Below, in pieces: positions 54,052-62,841 of a stretch of DNA of 64,000 nt. Below the pieces are notes generated by a model that saw only the letters and a program-made list of their open reading frames with translations, made no database searches and had not been told where the DNA came from. How positions within the stretch are numbered: position 1 is the first letter of the stretch; each line of letters opens with the position of its first letter. The DNA is from Vulcanimicrobiota bacterium (GTDB lineage: Bacteria; Vulcanimicrobiota; Vulcanimicrobiia; Vulcanimicrobiales; Vulcanimicrobiaceae), in contig DAHUXH010000007.1 in assembly GCA_027307235.1 (NCBI GenBank), positions 62,001-126,000 of the forward strand, in the 5' to 3' direction. The translations under genes and the position numbers were made by a program.

Positions 54052-54820
54052 AGGTTCCCTTTCCAAGCAAGGTGCGCACCTGCCAGAGTTCAGGAAAGAA
54101 CTTCTGATCCAGGGTGGCATTGAGGTAGTCGACGCCCGACGTGCCGCCGGTTCCGCGCATCTGCCCGATCATGCGTTCGACCATGCGCACGTGGCGTGCG
54201 CGCCACAACAAGAAGCGCTCGTCGAATTCGATCATGTCCTCTAACAACGTGTACAGATCGGTCGCGGTTGCTTCATGCGCGTAGATGTCGCGGTAGGTCT
54301 CGATCAGCTGCGCCGGCGTCTGCGTGTCATAACCGCGGCGCGTCAGCAGCGATCTGACGTGGTCATAGAGCGACGGGTCGGAGGCGCGGCGCTCCAAGCG
54401 CGCGCGTTCGGCGTCGTTGATGTCGAGCCGGGTCAGGATGCCGGTGTTCCGCAGCCCGCAGGTGAATTCGAGTTCGCGAAACTGCACCGATTGCAAACCG
54501 CTCGCGGGGTTGAGGTTGTCGCGAAATTGGTTGAATTCTTGGGGCGGCATCGTTTCGAGCACATCGACCTGTTCCACCAGGACGCGCTCGATGGTATGCA
54601 TGCGGCGAAAGCGCCGGGATGCGCGCGGTACTTCGTTGCAATCGAGAGCGGCGATGGCCGAATCTATTTCGTGCAGCAGTTGCTTGAACCACAGCTCATA
54701 CACTTGATGGATGACGATGAAGAGCAGCTCGTCGTGATGCTCGGGCTTGGACAGCGGATGCTGCAACGCGAGCAATCCGTCGATCTTCAGATACGACCCG
54801 TAGGTCTGCCGGTCGCTCAT
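54044..54820 (-). CDS. kynA: Tryptophan 2,3-dioxygenase
   Basis: The 258-residue heme enzyme opens the indole ring of tryptophan to N-formylkynurenine. The distal-pocket histidine lies in VIHQVYELWFKQLLHEID (His38) and the heme-ligand histidine in LLWRARHVRMVERMIG (His210), followed by GTGGTSGVDYL. Length is close to the usual 260-290. The start at 54820 follows the Mpo1-like stop by 3 bases. A kynurenine formamidase is not visible in the window. Confidence 0.96.
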   Translation of the reverse strand: MSDRQTYGSYLKIDGLLALQHPLSKPEHHDELLFIVIHQVYELWFKQLLHEIDSAIAALDCNEVPRASRRFRRMHTIERVLVEQVDVLETMPPQEFNQFRDNLNPASGLQSVQFRELEFTCGLRNTGILTRLDINDAERARLERRASDPSLYDHVRSLLTRRGYDTQTPAQLIETYRDIYAHEATATDLYTLLEDMIEFDERFLLWRARHVRMVERMIGQMRGTGGTSGVDYLNATLDQKFFPELWQVRTLLGKGTYA

Positions 54821-54823
54821 CGG

Positions 54824-55144
54824 TTATCCGGCGGCGATGCGCGCGTACTCGTCGTCGATCGTGCCGCGCAGCACGTGCCAAGCCATCCGGTAGTCGGCGG
54901 CGAGCGACGCGAGCGGTGCGCGCAGCGTTTCCGGGCGGTTCTTCTCAATGAAGAAGTGAGACGCCCAGGCCGGGCCGTACCCGGCGGCGAGCCCCGCGAG
55001 CGCGAGCCATGGCGTGCGCGTGGCGGCGGCCGCGAGGACGAGCGCGCTCCCGGCCAGCGTGCCCGCGACGTGCATCGCACGGGTGCGCGGATCGCGATGG
55101 GCCGCGAGATATCGAGGCCAAAACTCTTCGAAACGCATCCGCAT
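54824..55144 (-). CDS. Mpo1-like (DUF962) membrane protein
   Basis: The 106-residue protein begins RFEEFWPRYLAAHRDPRTRA with the conserved histidines, then two hydrophobic helices and ASHFFIEKNRPETL, the DUF962 signature. The yeast relative Mpo1 is an iron-dependent dioxygenase in 2-hydroxy fatty acid oxidation. It is the first gene of the leftward operon with tryptophan dioxygenase, kynureninase-like enzyme and MATE. The link to tryptophan is by position only. Confidence 0.85.
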   Translation of the reverse strand: MRMRFEEFWPRYLAAHRDPRTRAMHVAGTLAGSALVLAAAATRTPWLALAGLAAGYGPAWASHFFIEKNRPETLRAPLASLAADYRMAWHVLRGTIDDEYARIAAG

Positions 55145-55187
55145 GCCTTACGGGGCGCCGCGACCTTCTCCTCGAATCATCGGCCCC

Positions 55188-55877
55188 ATGACCAGGTCCG
55201 CTGCCGCCGTCCCGGTATGCATTGCCGCGCTGCTCTGCGCATGTTCGAGCGCGACGCAGTCGGGCGGGAGCCCGCGCAGCCCGGCTGCTTCGCCACAGGT
55301 CTCGAGCGCGCTCGCCGGCTTCCCGCTCTATCCGAACAGCACGACGGAAAGCTCTCAGCCCTGGACGCAGACGGTCTCCTCGGGCACCACGGCGCTCGCA
55401 TCGCAAGGAAGCGGGACCTATACGGGACATCGGGTGATCGTATCGACCAACGCGTCGTTCAACGAACTACAATCCTGGATCGACGGCCTGGACAAGAACC
55501 CGCCGAGCGGGTTTGCGAGCATGAGCGGGCAAGCCAAGACCGCGCAGGTTCATTCGACGCTGGATCGCTACGGCATCGACTTCGCCGCGTTCGAGAAGAC
55601 GGAGAACGGCAAACGCGTCGGCGTCTTCGTCCTCGCCATCGATCCGGCCACGCTCACCACCCACCTGGGCGCGGGGATCGACCTCATCGAGAAGTACCGT
55701 TCGCTGCCGGAGTTTCTTCGCAAGCCGCTCGACGATCAGATCCAAGCGCGCTACGGATTCACCGGCACGCAGGCGCTCGATCCGTCGTCGCCGATCGGCG
55801 GTGCGCTCGCCGCCTACGACACGGTAAAAACAAAGAACGAACGCGCCGTCGTGCTCGTGGACGCGACGAAGGAGTAG
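55188..55877 (+). CDS. Lipoprotein of unknown function
   Basis: The 229-residue protein has a lipobox (LLCAC near residue 17) and a Ser/Pro-rich linker. The soluble part is mixed alpha/beta (GFPLYPNSTTESSQPW, GVFVLAIDPATLTTHLGAG) without a family I recognise. The frame extends upstream of ATG 55188, but that residue starts a clean signal. It is one base apart from the next gene and divergent from the tryptophan operon. Confidence 0.65.
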   Translation: MTRSAAAVPVCIAALLCACSSATQSGGSPRSPAASPQVSSALAGFPLYPNSTTESSQPWTQTVSSGTTALASQGSGTYTGHRVIVSTNASFNELQSWIDGLDKNPPSGFASMSGQAKTAQVHSTLDRYGIDFAAFEKTENGKRVGVFVLAIDPATLTTHLGAGIDLIEKYRSLPEFLRKPLDDQIQARYGFTGTQALDPSSPIGGALAAYDTVKTKNERAVVLVDATKE

Positions 55878-55878
55878 C

Positions 55879-56598
55879 GTGCGCCGCATTGTCGTGCTGA
55901 CGCTCGCGATCCTCTGTGCCGCGAGCGCCGGCGCATCGGCCGATGACCGATCGTATATCGGCGCGCAAGCGCTGATCGTGACCGGTGTGCACAAAGATGT
56001 CGCCGGCGCGCAATACGGGATCGGTGCCGGAGCGTTCGCTGAAGCGCTGCTCGTCTATAAGCAGTGGCAGTTGCACATCGAGGGTATTCCCGTGGTGTCG
56101 ATTCCGCAACGAGCGAGCGTCGCGTACGGGCAAGCGACCCCGGCGATCGGCATCGTCGACACGGCGTTTCGCACAACCTTGGATCGCCGCATGCACCTCT
56201 TCGCGGGCATCGGAGCGGTGGTGATCAATCAGCACACGCCGCTGCCGAACATCTCGCAAGTCGTGTCGTCGCGCTTAGCCGGGGTGCGATACGAAGTGCG
56301 CTATCGCGCGGTGGCGCGCAACGGACGCATCGTCGAAGCGTTGATCGCCGCAGCGCCGCGTTTGTTCGGCAGCGATCACTTCGTGTACAGCAACGGACTT
56401 CTGCCGGTCAACAAGCCGGAAGTCGCGGCTGAAGAGGACATCGGGCTCTCGCTCGGCATTCCGCAGCGCCGGGGAGAGATGCTGTTCGGCATTCGTTCGA
56501 TCAACTTCGCGGCGAAGTTCGTCAACACCGGAGAGGCGGGCGATCGCAACAACGGGTTCGGCGCGTCGTTCGAATTGCGCCGGTTTATCGGCCGCTAA
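55879..56598 (+). CDS. Predicted outer-membrane or periplasmic beta-rich protein
   Basis: The 239-residue protein starts with GTG, has a signal peptide ending at GASAD, and consists of alternating amphipathic strands (QWQLHIEGIPVVSI, LAGVRYEVRYRAVARNG, GFGASFELRRFIGR), as in small barrels. The last strand ends near an aromatic residue. No family is recognised. It likely forms a pair with the lipoprotein encoded one base upstream. Its 3' end overlaps the convergent ATL gene by 4 bases. Confidence 0.6.
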   Translation: MRRIVVLTLAILCAASAGASADDRSYIGAQALIVTGVHKDVAGAQYGIGAGAFAEALLVYKQWQLHIEGIPVVSIPQRASVAYGQATPAIGIVDTAFRTTLDRRMHLFAGIGAVVINQHTPLPNISQVVSSRLAGVRYEVRYRAVARNGRIVEALIAAAPRLFGSDHFVYSNGLLPVNKPEVAAEEDIGLSLGIPQRRGEMLFGIRSINFAAKFVNTGEAGDRNNGFGASFELRRFIGR

Positions 56599-57062
56599 CG
56601 GCGATAGCCTTCAAAGGCGAGTAGCCGGCGGCGCATCGAATCGGCGCCGGCACCCTTGACGCGCCCATCGGCGCCGATCACGCGATGCGCCGGAATGAAG
56701 AGCGCGAGCGGTGTCTTGCCCATCGCCATGGCGACGCCGCGGTGCGAGAGCGGATGCGCGATCGCACGCGCGATGTCGGCATACGAGACCACCTCGCCGA
56801 ATTCCAGGCGCGTCACGCACTCCCAGACCGCGCACTGAAACGGCGTGCCGGTGAAGCCGAGCGGAAGCTCGAAGCGCCGCAGCGTTCGCGCGAGATAGGC
56901 GGCCACTTGCCGCTCGGTCTCGTGCAGCAGCGCGTCTGGGGTGCGCATGACAACACTTCTCGTGCGCGAGCGTGCATGAAATGTGCTTGCCACGATGCGC
57001 TCGCCGTCGCTTTCGACGACGAGGTCGCGCCCGAACGGTGTCGCGATACGCAGCGTGGCCAT
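56595..57062 (-). CDS. Alkyltransferase-like protein (ATL), catalytic cysteine replaced by alanine
   Basis: The 155-residue protein has the O6-alkylguanine DNA alkyltransferase fold: FTGTPFQCAVWE, GEVVSYADIARAI, HRGVAMAMGKTP with the arginine finger, and FIPAHRVIGADGRVKGAG. The active site of real alkyltransferases is PCHRV; here residue 125 is alanine (PAHRV, codon GCG read on the minus strand). ATL proteins bind O6-alkylguanine without repairing it and flag the lesion for nucleotide excision repair; one from Thermus also has alanine at this site. It is the last gene behind the efflux operon, 21 bases after the HlyD stop. Confidence 0.88.
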   Translation of the reverse strand: MATLRIATPFGRDLVVESDGERIVASTFHARSRTRSVVMRTPDALLHETERQVAAYLARTLRRFELPLGFTGTPFQCAVWECVTRLEFGEVVSYADIARAIAHPLSHRGVAMAMGKTPLALFIPAHRVIGADGRVKGAGADSMRRRLLAFEGYRR

Positions 57063-57083
57063 TATCGGGAAGCGCGGCAGCGA

Positions 57084-58235
57084 TTACTGCGGTGCGAGCA
57101 ATTCGATGGCGCCGCGCGCGGCGAAGCGATCGCCGGCGCGCAGGCCGCCCGCAACGCGCACCTGGCCGTCGCCTTCGGCGTCAATCGTCACTCTGCGCGC
57201 GTCGAAGTGGAGATTTCCGTCCTTGTCCTTGCTCTGCACGAAGACGAGCGTGTCGCCCGATTCGGGGTCCTGCACGATGGCGCTGGCGGGGATCACCAGC
57301 CCGTCAGCGTGTCCGGTCACGATCTGCGCATCGATCGGGGTCCCGGCCGCAACTGAAGCAGGCACGCCGTCGACCGTGACAAGCGCGAGACCGGTTGCCG
57401 GATCGACGACCGGCGCGATGCCGACGACGCGGCTCTCCCAGGTCGTCGCACCCGCGCGCAGATGCACGACGGCACCGGTGCTGACGTTGGTGACGTCGCC
57501 GACGGGAACGTCGAGCGTCGCCGTTCGCGCCGTGAACGGTGCGATAGCCGCGACCGGGACCGTCGGATCGACAGTCGCGCCGGGGCGCGCGTAGACGGCG
57601 ACGACCACGCCGTCGCTCGGCGCGCGCAGCGTACCGCGCGACACGTCGGTTTGCGCGAGAGCGGCACGCGCGCTCGCGGAACGCGCTTGCGCTCGCGCCG
57701 CATCGAGATTCGCCTGCGCGGTGGCGGCGTCGGCGCGATCGGCGGCGAGCGTCGCCTGCGCGGCTTCGACGTCCTTGCGGGCGGCGACACCGGCATCGAA
57801 GAGCCGCTGCTCGCGATTGAGTTGCGCGAGATCGACGTGCAGACGTGCCGAGACGCGATCGACGCGTGCGGATGCCACGTTCGCATCGGCGGCACGCAGA
57901 TCGGCGTTGGCGGCGCCGGCGGCGAGCTGCTGGGACGTGGCGTCCAACTGCGCGATCGTTTGCCCGGCGCTCACGTGTTGTCCGATGGAAACGTCCACGC
58001 TAGCGAGCACGCCGCTGATCGCGAATGCGAGCTTCGTCTGCAGACCGGCGGGAGAGCCCACGCGTCCGGTGGCCCGCAGCGAGCGTTCGAGGCTTCCATC
58101 TTGTGCGACTAGGGTTGGAACGGCCGGCGTCGCCGTGGCGGCCGCTTCCTGTGGCGCGCGGCGCGTCAGCATCCACCATGTGCTCGTCGCGGCGATGGCG
58201 ACGACGGCGACGATCGCAAACCAGCGGCGATTCAC
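57084..58235 (-). CDS. RND periplasmic adaptor (HlyD/MFP family)
   Basis: The 383-residue protein has one N-terminal helix, a lipoyl half (GVLASVDVSIGQHVSAGQTI), a long alpha-hairpin (about 115-215, Ala/Arg/Asp-rich coiled coil), the second lipoyl half (LRAPSDGVVVAVYARPGATV), then beta-barrel and membrane-proximal domains (LVIPASAIVQDP). It would bridge the RND pump and the TolC-like channel across the periplasm. It overlaps the TolC-like gene by 4 bases. Confidence 0.92.
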   Translation of the reverse strand: MNRRWFAIVAVVAIAATSTWWMLTRRAPQEAAATATPAVPTLVAQDGSLERSLRATGRVGSPAGLQTKLAFAISGVLASVDVSIGQHVSAGQTIAQLDATSQQLAAGAANADLRAADANVASARVDRVSARLHVDLAQLNREQRLFDAGVAARKDVEAAQATLAADRADAATAQANLDAARAQARSASARAALAQTDVSRGTLRAPSDGVVVAVYARPGATVDPTVPVAAIAPFTARTATLDVPVGDVTNVSTGAVVHLRAGATTWESRVVGIAPVVDPATGLALVTVDGVPASVAAGTPIDAQIVTGHADGLVIPASAIVQDPESGDTLVFVQSKDKDGNLHFDARRVTIDAEGDGQVRVAGGLRAGDRFAARGAIELLAPQ

Positions 58236-59425
58236 GGAACGATGACCTCCTCGAGAGCGTGCGCTTGCGCACGGGCGTAATCAGCGCCGAGCGCCGAGAG
58301 TGATGCCGCAATGAACGTGCGCCGTGCGTCGGTAACGTCGAGACTGGAACTAGCGCCTTCGCGATACCCGACCGCGACCGCGTTCAATTCGTCGGCGGCC
58401 TCGAGGCGTGCTTGTTGGGCCGCCGTATCGGCATCGTCGGCGGCTTGCGCGTCGCGCACGGAGGCGGATGCGATCAGCGCGAGCGTGCGCTGAAGATCGG
58501 CGAGTTGCGCACGTAGTTCGTCCAATCGCGCGCGCTCGACGTCGATGGTGCTTGCAGAGAGATTGCCGATGGGCAGGTCGAGATGCACGGTGACAGCCGA
58601 TCCGTTGACCGGAATGCCGGTGTCGGTCCCATGTTGCGCGGCGACGTTGGCGGTGACGCTCGGAAGCAATCGGCGTGCTGCCGCGTCGATCGCGGCGTGC
58701 TGCGCGTCGATGGCCGCCAGCAACGAGCGCGCTTCGGGGCGCAACGCTGCCGCGCGCTTGGCCGCCTCCTCGGGGGTAGAGCCGGCGGCGGCCGGGACGC
58801 TCGGGGCCTCGGCGACCTGATCGAGTTGGTGCGGATCGACGGCGGCCTCGACCGCGAGCGCGTCGAGGGCGTCGGCTTGCACGGCACGGGCTCCGGCGAG
58901 ATCGGCGCGCGCCTGCGCGAGTGCCACCGCCGCGCGCAGCAGATCCAGACGAGGCGCATCTCCGTTCTTGACGCGCGTCGCCGCTCCGTTGTAATCGTCG
59001 GTCGCAGTCGCGAGCGCCTTCGTGCGGAAATCCGTCACCGCGCGCGCTTGCAGAGCAGCAAAGTAGAGCCGGATCGTCTGCTCGCGCTCGGCGCGAACGG
59101 CGGCGTCGAAGCTGCGCTCGGCGCCGAGCAGGCTGGCCGAGGCTGCGCGTACTGCTGGCGACGTGGCGAGAATGTCGTCGAGCGAGATGGCGATGCCGAC
59201 TGTTGAGAATTTTTGCTCGATCGACGTGTTCGTGTTGCTCGCCTGCACGGATTGCGAGTAGTCGCCGAAGAGATGCGGCAGCGGCGTGTGGCGCGCGAGG
59301 CTCAGTTCAGCCAGGCGTTCGCGCACGAGCGCGCGCGCTCCCGAAACGGCGGGACTGTTCTCGACAGCCCGCGTCTGCGCGTCGTTGAGCGAGAGCGCAA
59401 CGAAGGTCAGTGTCGCGAACATCAT
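58232..59425 (-). CDS. TolC-family outer-membrane efflux protein
   Basis: The 397-residue protein has a short signal-like N-terminus and two long heptad-rich helical regions typical of TolC halves (AVENSPAVSGARALVRERLA, and later LDELRAQLADLQRTLALIAS and GYREGASSSLDVTDARR). It forms the outer-membrane tunnel of a tripartite pump. ATGA overlaps join it to the pump gene upstream and the adaptor gene downstream. Confidence 0.88.
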   Translation of the reverse strand: MMFATLTFVALSLNDAQTRAVENSPAVSGARALVRERLAELSLARHTPLPHLFGDYSQSVQASNTNTSIEQKFSTVGIAISLDDILATSPAVRAASASLLGAERSFDAAVRAEREQTIRLYFAALQARAVTDFRTKALATATDDYNGAATRVKNGDAPRLDLLRAAVALAQARADLAGARAVQADALDALAVEAAVDPHQLDQVAEAPSVPAAAGSTPEEAAKRAAALRPEARSLLAAIDAQHAAIDAAARRLLPSVTANVAAQHGTDTGIPVNGSAVTVHLDLPIGNLSASTIDVERARLDELRAQLADLQRTLALIASASVRDAQAADDADTAAQQARLEAADELNAVAVGYREGASSSLDVTDARRTFIAASLSALGADYARAQAHALEEVIVP

Positions 59426-62400
59426 GCGGAATGCACCTCGTGGCGAGGAGCCAAGGCTCCGTACAGCACCGGGATCAAGATGAGCGTGAATGCCGTTGCG
59501 GTCGAGAGTCCGCCGATGACGGCTATGGCGAGCGGCCGTTCCATCGCGGCGCCGGAACCCTGCCCGAAGGCCAGCGGCAGCAGGCCGCCGATCGCGGCAA
59601 ACGTCGTCATCAAGATCGGACGCAGACGTTCGTGCGCCGCGCCGACCAGCGCGTCGGTCGTGCGCTCGCCTTGCGACGAGCGCCGGTTCGCGGCGTCAAT
59701 CAGCAAGATGCCGTTCTTCACGACGATGCCGACGAGCAGCAGCAGACCCATGAACGACGAGACGTTGAACGGCGTGCGCGTGATCGTGAGAGCGAGCGCG
59801 ACGCCGATGAGCGCGAGCGGGACAGCGGCGAGCACGACGACCGGCAAACGATACGAACGAAACGCCACCAGCATCACGAAGAAGACGAAGAGGACGGCGA
59901 TGGCGATCACCGAGAGAAATTCGCGGAACGAATCCTGTTGCTGACGATACGCGCCGCCGATCTCGGTGCGATACCCGGGTGGCATCGCGATCCCCGCGAG
60001 TTCGCGGTTGAGTCCGTCGATGGCCGACGACAGGCTGCCCGCGAGATTGGCGGTCACGATCACTTCGCGCTGACCGTTGAGTTCGGTGATGTCGGTCGAG
60101 GTGCGATCGACTGAGGTGGTCGCTAGCAGACTGAGCGGCAGATCGGCGCCATGAAACGGCACGTCCGCGGGTGTCCCGCCCTGCGCCCCGGTGACGCCGA
60201 TGCGCACCGGAACCAGCATCGTCGGCTCGGCGAGTTGGGTCGCGACCGTGCCTTGCGTCGCGGCCGAGAGCGCGCTCACGAGCGATCCCGTGTCGATACC
60301 GCTGCGCGCGAGCTGTGCAAATGACGGCGAGACGCGCGTGGTCGGATCGTCCTGAACCACACCGGAGAACGCATCGGTGATGCTCGGAATCTTGCTCATC
60401 CCATCGGAGATCTTGGTCGCAAGGCCGTTGAGCACGGTCTGATCTGGACCGGTAACGGCCACTTGAATCGGTTGCGGCGCGCCTGAGAGGTCGTTGATCA
60501 AATCCTCGATGATCTGGTGGATGTCGAGTTGGGCTGCCGGAACGGCGTTCCCGAGCGCGTCGCGCAACCGCTCGCTGATGACGTCGTAGGACGCGCGCTC
60601 GTTCAGCGGTTTGAGTTTGACGCGAATCGTTCCGTTGCGCACCGGCGTCGGCGAGAATCCGTTGGTGTCGATACCGGTGAAGCGGCCTTCGGCAACGACG
60701 GCCGGGTCGGCTTTGACGATGCGTTCCATCTTCGCCGCCGCCGCGTCGCTCTCGGCGATCGTCGTTCCGACCGGCATGACGTAGGCGATCTCGAACTGGC
60801 CTTCGTCCAACTGCGGCAAGAAATCGCTGGGCAAGATCTTCAGCAGGATGACCGTGACGATCAGCACGAGCGCGGAAAGACCGTAGACGGCGATGCGATG
60901 ATTCAGCGCCCAGCGCAGGATCGGATCGTAGCGGCGCAGCGCGCGCGTAATCGACGACGGCTCGTCGTGCGGCGTGTGCGTGCGTAGCGCAAGACGCGCC
61001 AACACCGGCGTGAAGCCGACGGCGAGCGCGAGCGACACGATTAAGGCCGAAGCGAGCGTCAGTGCGAGCGAACGGAAGAATGCGCCGCTGACTCCGCTCA
61101 GAAGCGTCAACGGCAAGAAGACGACGACCGTCGCGAGCGTCGAGGCCGTCATCGGGCCGACCAGCTTACGTACGGTGGCTTCGACGACTTCGCGAATCGG
61201 CATCTCCGGCTGATCGTGCAGCGTTCGTGCGATGCCTTCCACCACGACGATCGCGTCGTCGATAATGAGTCCGACCGCGATCGCGAGACCGCCGACGCTC
61301 ATGATGTTAAGCGTCTGCCCGAAGGTGTGCAACGCGAAGATCGCGATGGCGAGCGCGGCCGGGATGACGATGGCCGAGACCAGCGTGATGCGAAGATTGC
61401 GCAAGAAGAAGAAGATGACGCCGACCGCCAGCGCCGCGCCAAGCAGGATGGCGTCGCGCAAGCTGCGCTGTGAATCGACGACGAGGTCGTTCGCATCCCA
61501 GTATTGATGCAAGACGATGCCGCTCGGCAGCCGGCGCGCCAGGGCAGCCAGGCGCGACTTGACGCCCTCGCCCATACTCACTTGATCGGCGCCGGCCAGG
61601 GCGTAGAAATTCATGGCGACCCCGTGCTCGCCCGCGTATCCAAACTGTTGTGTCACCGGTGCCGTCGCGAGTTCGACCGATCCCAGCGAGGAGAGCGGTA
61701 TTCCCCTGCCCTGCGCGTTGGGCACGACGATGTCGCGCAACTGTGCGGCGGTGCGTAACTGCGCGTCGACGACAAGCGCCGAGCGCTGCGAGAAGTGCTC
61801 GGCGATGCCGACGGCTTCGACGTCGTTGGCTTGTGCGACCGCATCGCCGACGTCTTTTGCGGAGATTCCGGCGGCGGCAAGCGCCGAAGGATCGAGCGTG
61901 ACGTGATACTCGCGCGTGGGGCCGCCGACCAGCAGCATGCGTCCGAGGCCGGGGACGCCGTACAGCGCCGGAATGATGTTCAGTTGCGCGTACTCGCGCA
62001 GCAACGTCTGCGACACGGTCTGTGATGTCAAGGCGAACGACACAATCGGTTCGCTCTGCGGCTGCACGACGTTGGCGTCAACGTTGGTGCCGGGCGGGAG
62101 CTGCGCGCGTTCGCGAGAGATCGCTTGGTCGACGTACTGGAGATCGACCTGCGGGTCGGTCTTGGGATCGAATTCGACCACCCATTCCGCGCTGCCGAGC
62201 GCGGAGGTCGTCCGCACGCTTTGCGCGGATGGAAGACCGAGGAATTCGCGTTCCAGCGGCATGGTGACGGCGACGCGCACTTGCTCCGGCGGAAGATTGC
62301 CGACGTCGGCAACCACGTCGATGCGCGAGAATTTCATCTCCGGGAAAATGCTTGCCGGAGTCTGCGTATACGACGCAAGCCCCAGGACGACAAGCACGGC

Positions 62401-62454
62401 CACAAGGAAAATGATGGCTCGCTCGTGGCGAGTCGCGAAGGAAGCGAAATCCAC
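59422..62454 (-). CDS. RND efflux pump inner-membrane permease
   Basis: The 1010-residue protein is of AcrB/CzcA size with twelve helices and two large periplasmic loops. Helix 4 carries GLIIDDAIVVVEGIAR with the paired aspartates of proton-relay, and the second half has GLLLLVGIVVKNGILLID. The N-terminal FPEMKFSRIDVVAD region is typical of the family. It uses the proton gradient to expel drugs, metals or metabolites; the substrate is not clear. It is the central gene of a kinase-PepSY-RND-TolC-HlyD operon. Confidence 0.95.
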   Translation of the reverse strand: MDFASFATRHERAIIFLVAVLVVLGLASYTQTPASIFPEMKFSRIDVVADVGNLPPEQVRVAVTMPLEREFLGLPSAQSVRTTSALGSAEWVVEFDPKTDPQVDLQYVDQAISRERAQLPPGTNVDANVVQPQSEPIVSFALTSQTVSQTLLREYAQLNIIPALYGVPGLGRMLLVGGPTREYHVTLDPSALAAAGISAKDVGDAVAQANDVEAVGIAEHFSQRSALVVDAQLRTAAQLRDIVVPNAQGRGIPLSSLGSVELATAPVTQQFGYAGEHGVAMNFYALAGADQVSMGEGVKSRLAALARRLPSGIVLHQYWDANDLVVDSQRSLRDAILLGAALAVGVIFFFLRNLRITLVSAIVIPAALAIAIFALHTFGQTLNIMSVGGLAIAVGLIIDDAIVVVEGIARTLHDQPEMPIREVVEATVRKLVGPMTASTLATVVVFLPLTLLSGVSGAFFRSLALTLASALIVSLALAVGFTPVLARLALRTHTPHDEPSSITRALRRYDPILRWALNHRIAVYGLSALVLIVTVILLKILPSDFLPQLDEGQFEIAYVMPVGTTIAESDAAAAKMERIVKADPAVVAEGRFTGIDTNGFSPTPVRNGTIRVKLKPLNERASYDVISERLRDALGNAVPAAQLDIHQIIEDLINDLSGAPQPIQVAVTGPDQTVLNGLATKISDGMSKIPSITDAFSGVVQDDPTTRVSPSFAQLARSGIDTGSLVSALSAATQGTVATQLAEPTMLVPVRIGVTGAQGGTPADVPFHGADLPLSLLATTSVDRTSTDITELNGQREVIVTANLAGSLSSAIDGLNRELAGIAMPPGYRTEIGGAYRQQQDSFREFLSVIAIAVLFVFFVMLVAFRSYRLPVVVLAAVPLALIGVALALTITRTPFNVSSFMGLLLLVGIVVKNGILLIDAANRRSSQGERTTDALVGAAHERLRPILMTTFAAIGGLLPLAFGQGSGAAMERPLAIAVIGGLSTATAFTLILIPVLYGALAPRHEVHSA

Positions 62455-62464
62455 GGTTTGCTAG

Positions 62465-62794
62465 TTAGTTCTTGTCGCTGTCGGCGCCCTGTTCAAGGCC
62501 GTTCTCGAGCACTTTTCCCGTTACCGCATCGACGCCGACTTCATGCTTGACGTTCTTGACGATCATGTCGAACGAGAAACGATACCCGCTGCCGCCTTTC
62601 TCCTGCTCGAGTTCTTCGGCGACGATCCTTGCGCCGGGAAGCGCTTTGAGCGCTATCGCGCGAGCCTGCGAGATCGTGACCTTTGCGTGCGACGCGAGGT
62701 TCATCCCCGTGTAGTGATCGGTCGCGAGTGCCGCCGAGGTCATGGAGGCGGTCAAGACCAGTGCCGCCAGCGCGTGCCTTTTGAGATTCATCAT
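62465..62794 (-). CDS. PepSY-domain periplasmic protein
   Basis: The 109-residue protein has a signal peptide ending at SAALA, then a PepSY-like domain: VTISQARAIALKALPGARIV and a strand pair ending in VDAVTGKVLENG. PepSY domains often inhibit peptidases or modulate sensor kinases. It lies between the sensor kinase (47 bases upstream) and the RND pump (10 bases downstream), a frequent arrangement in metal- or envelope-responsive efflux loci. Confidence 0.85.
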   Translation of the reverse strand: MMNLKRHALAALVLTASMTSAALATDHYTGMNLASHAKVTISQARAIALKALPGARIVAEELEQEKGGSGYRFSFDMIVKNVKHEVGVDAVTGKVLENGLEQGADSDKN

Positions 62795-62841
62795 GGGGTT
62801 GATCCTAGGAAGCCAGGATGACTCTCAAATGAACTCCAGCG

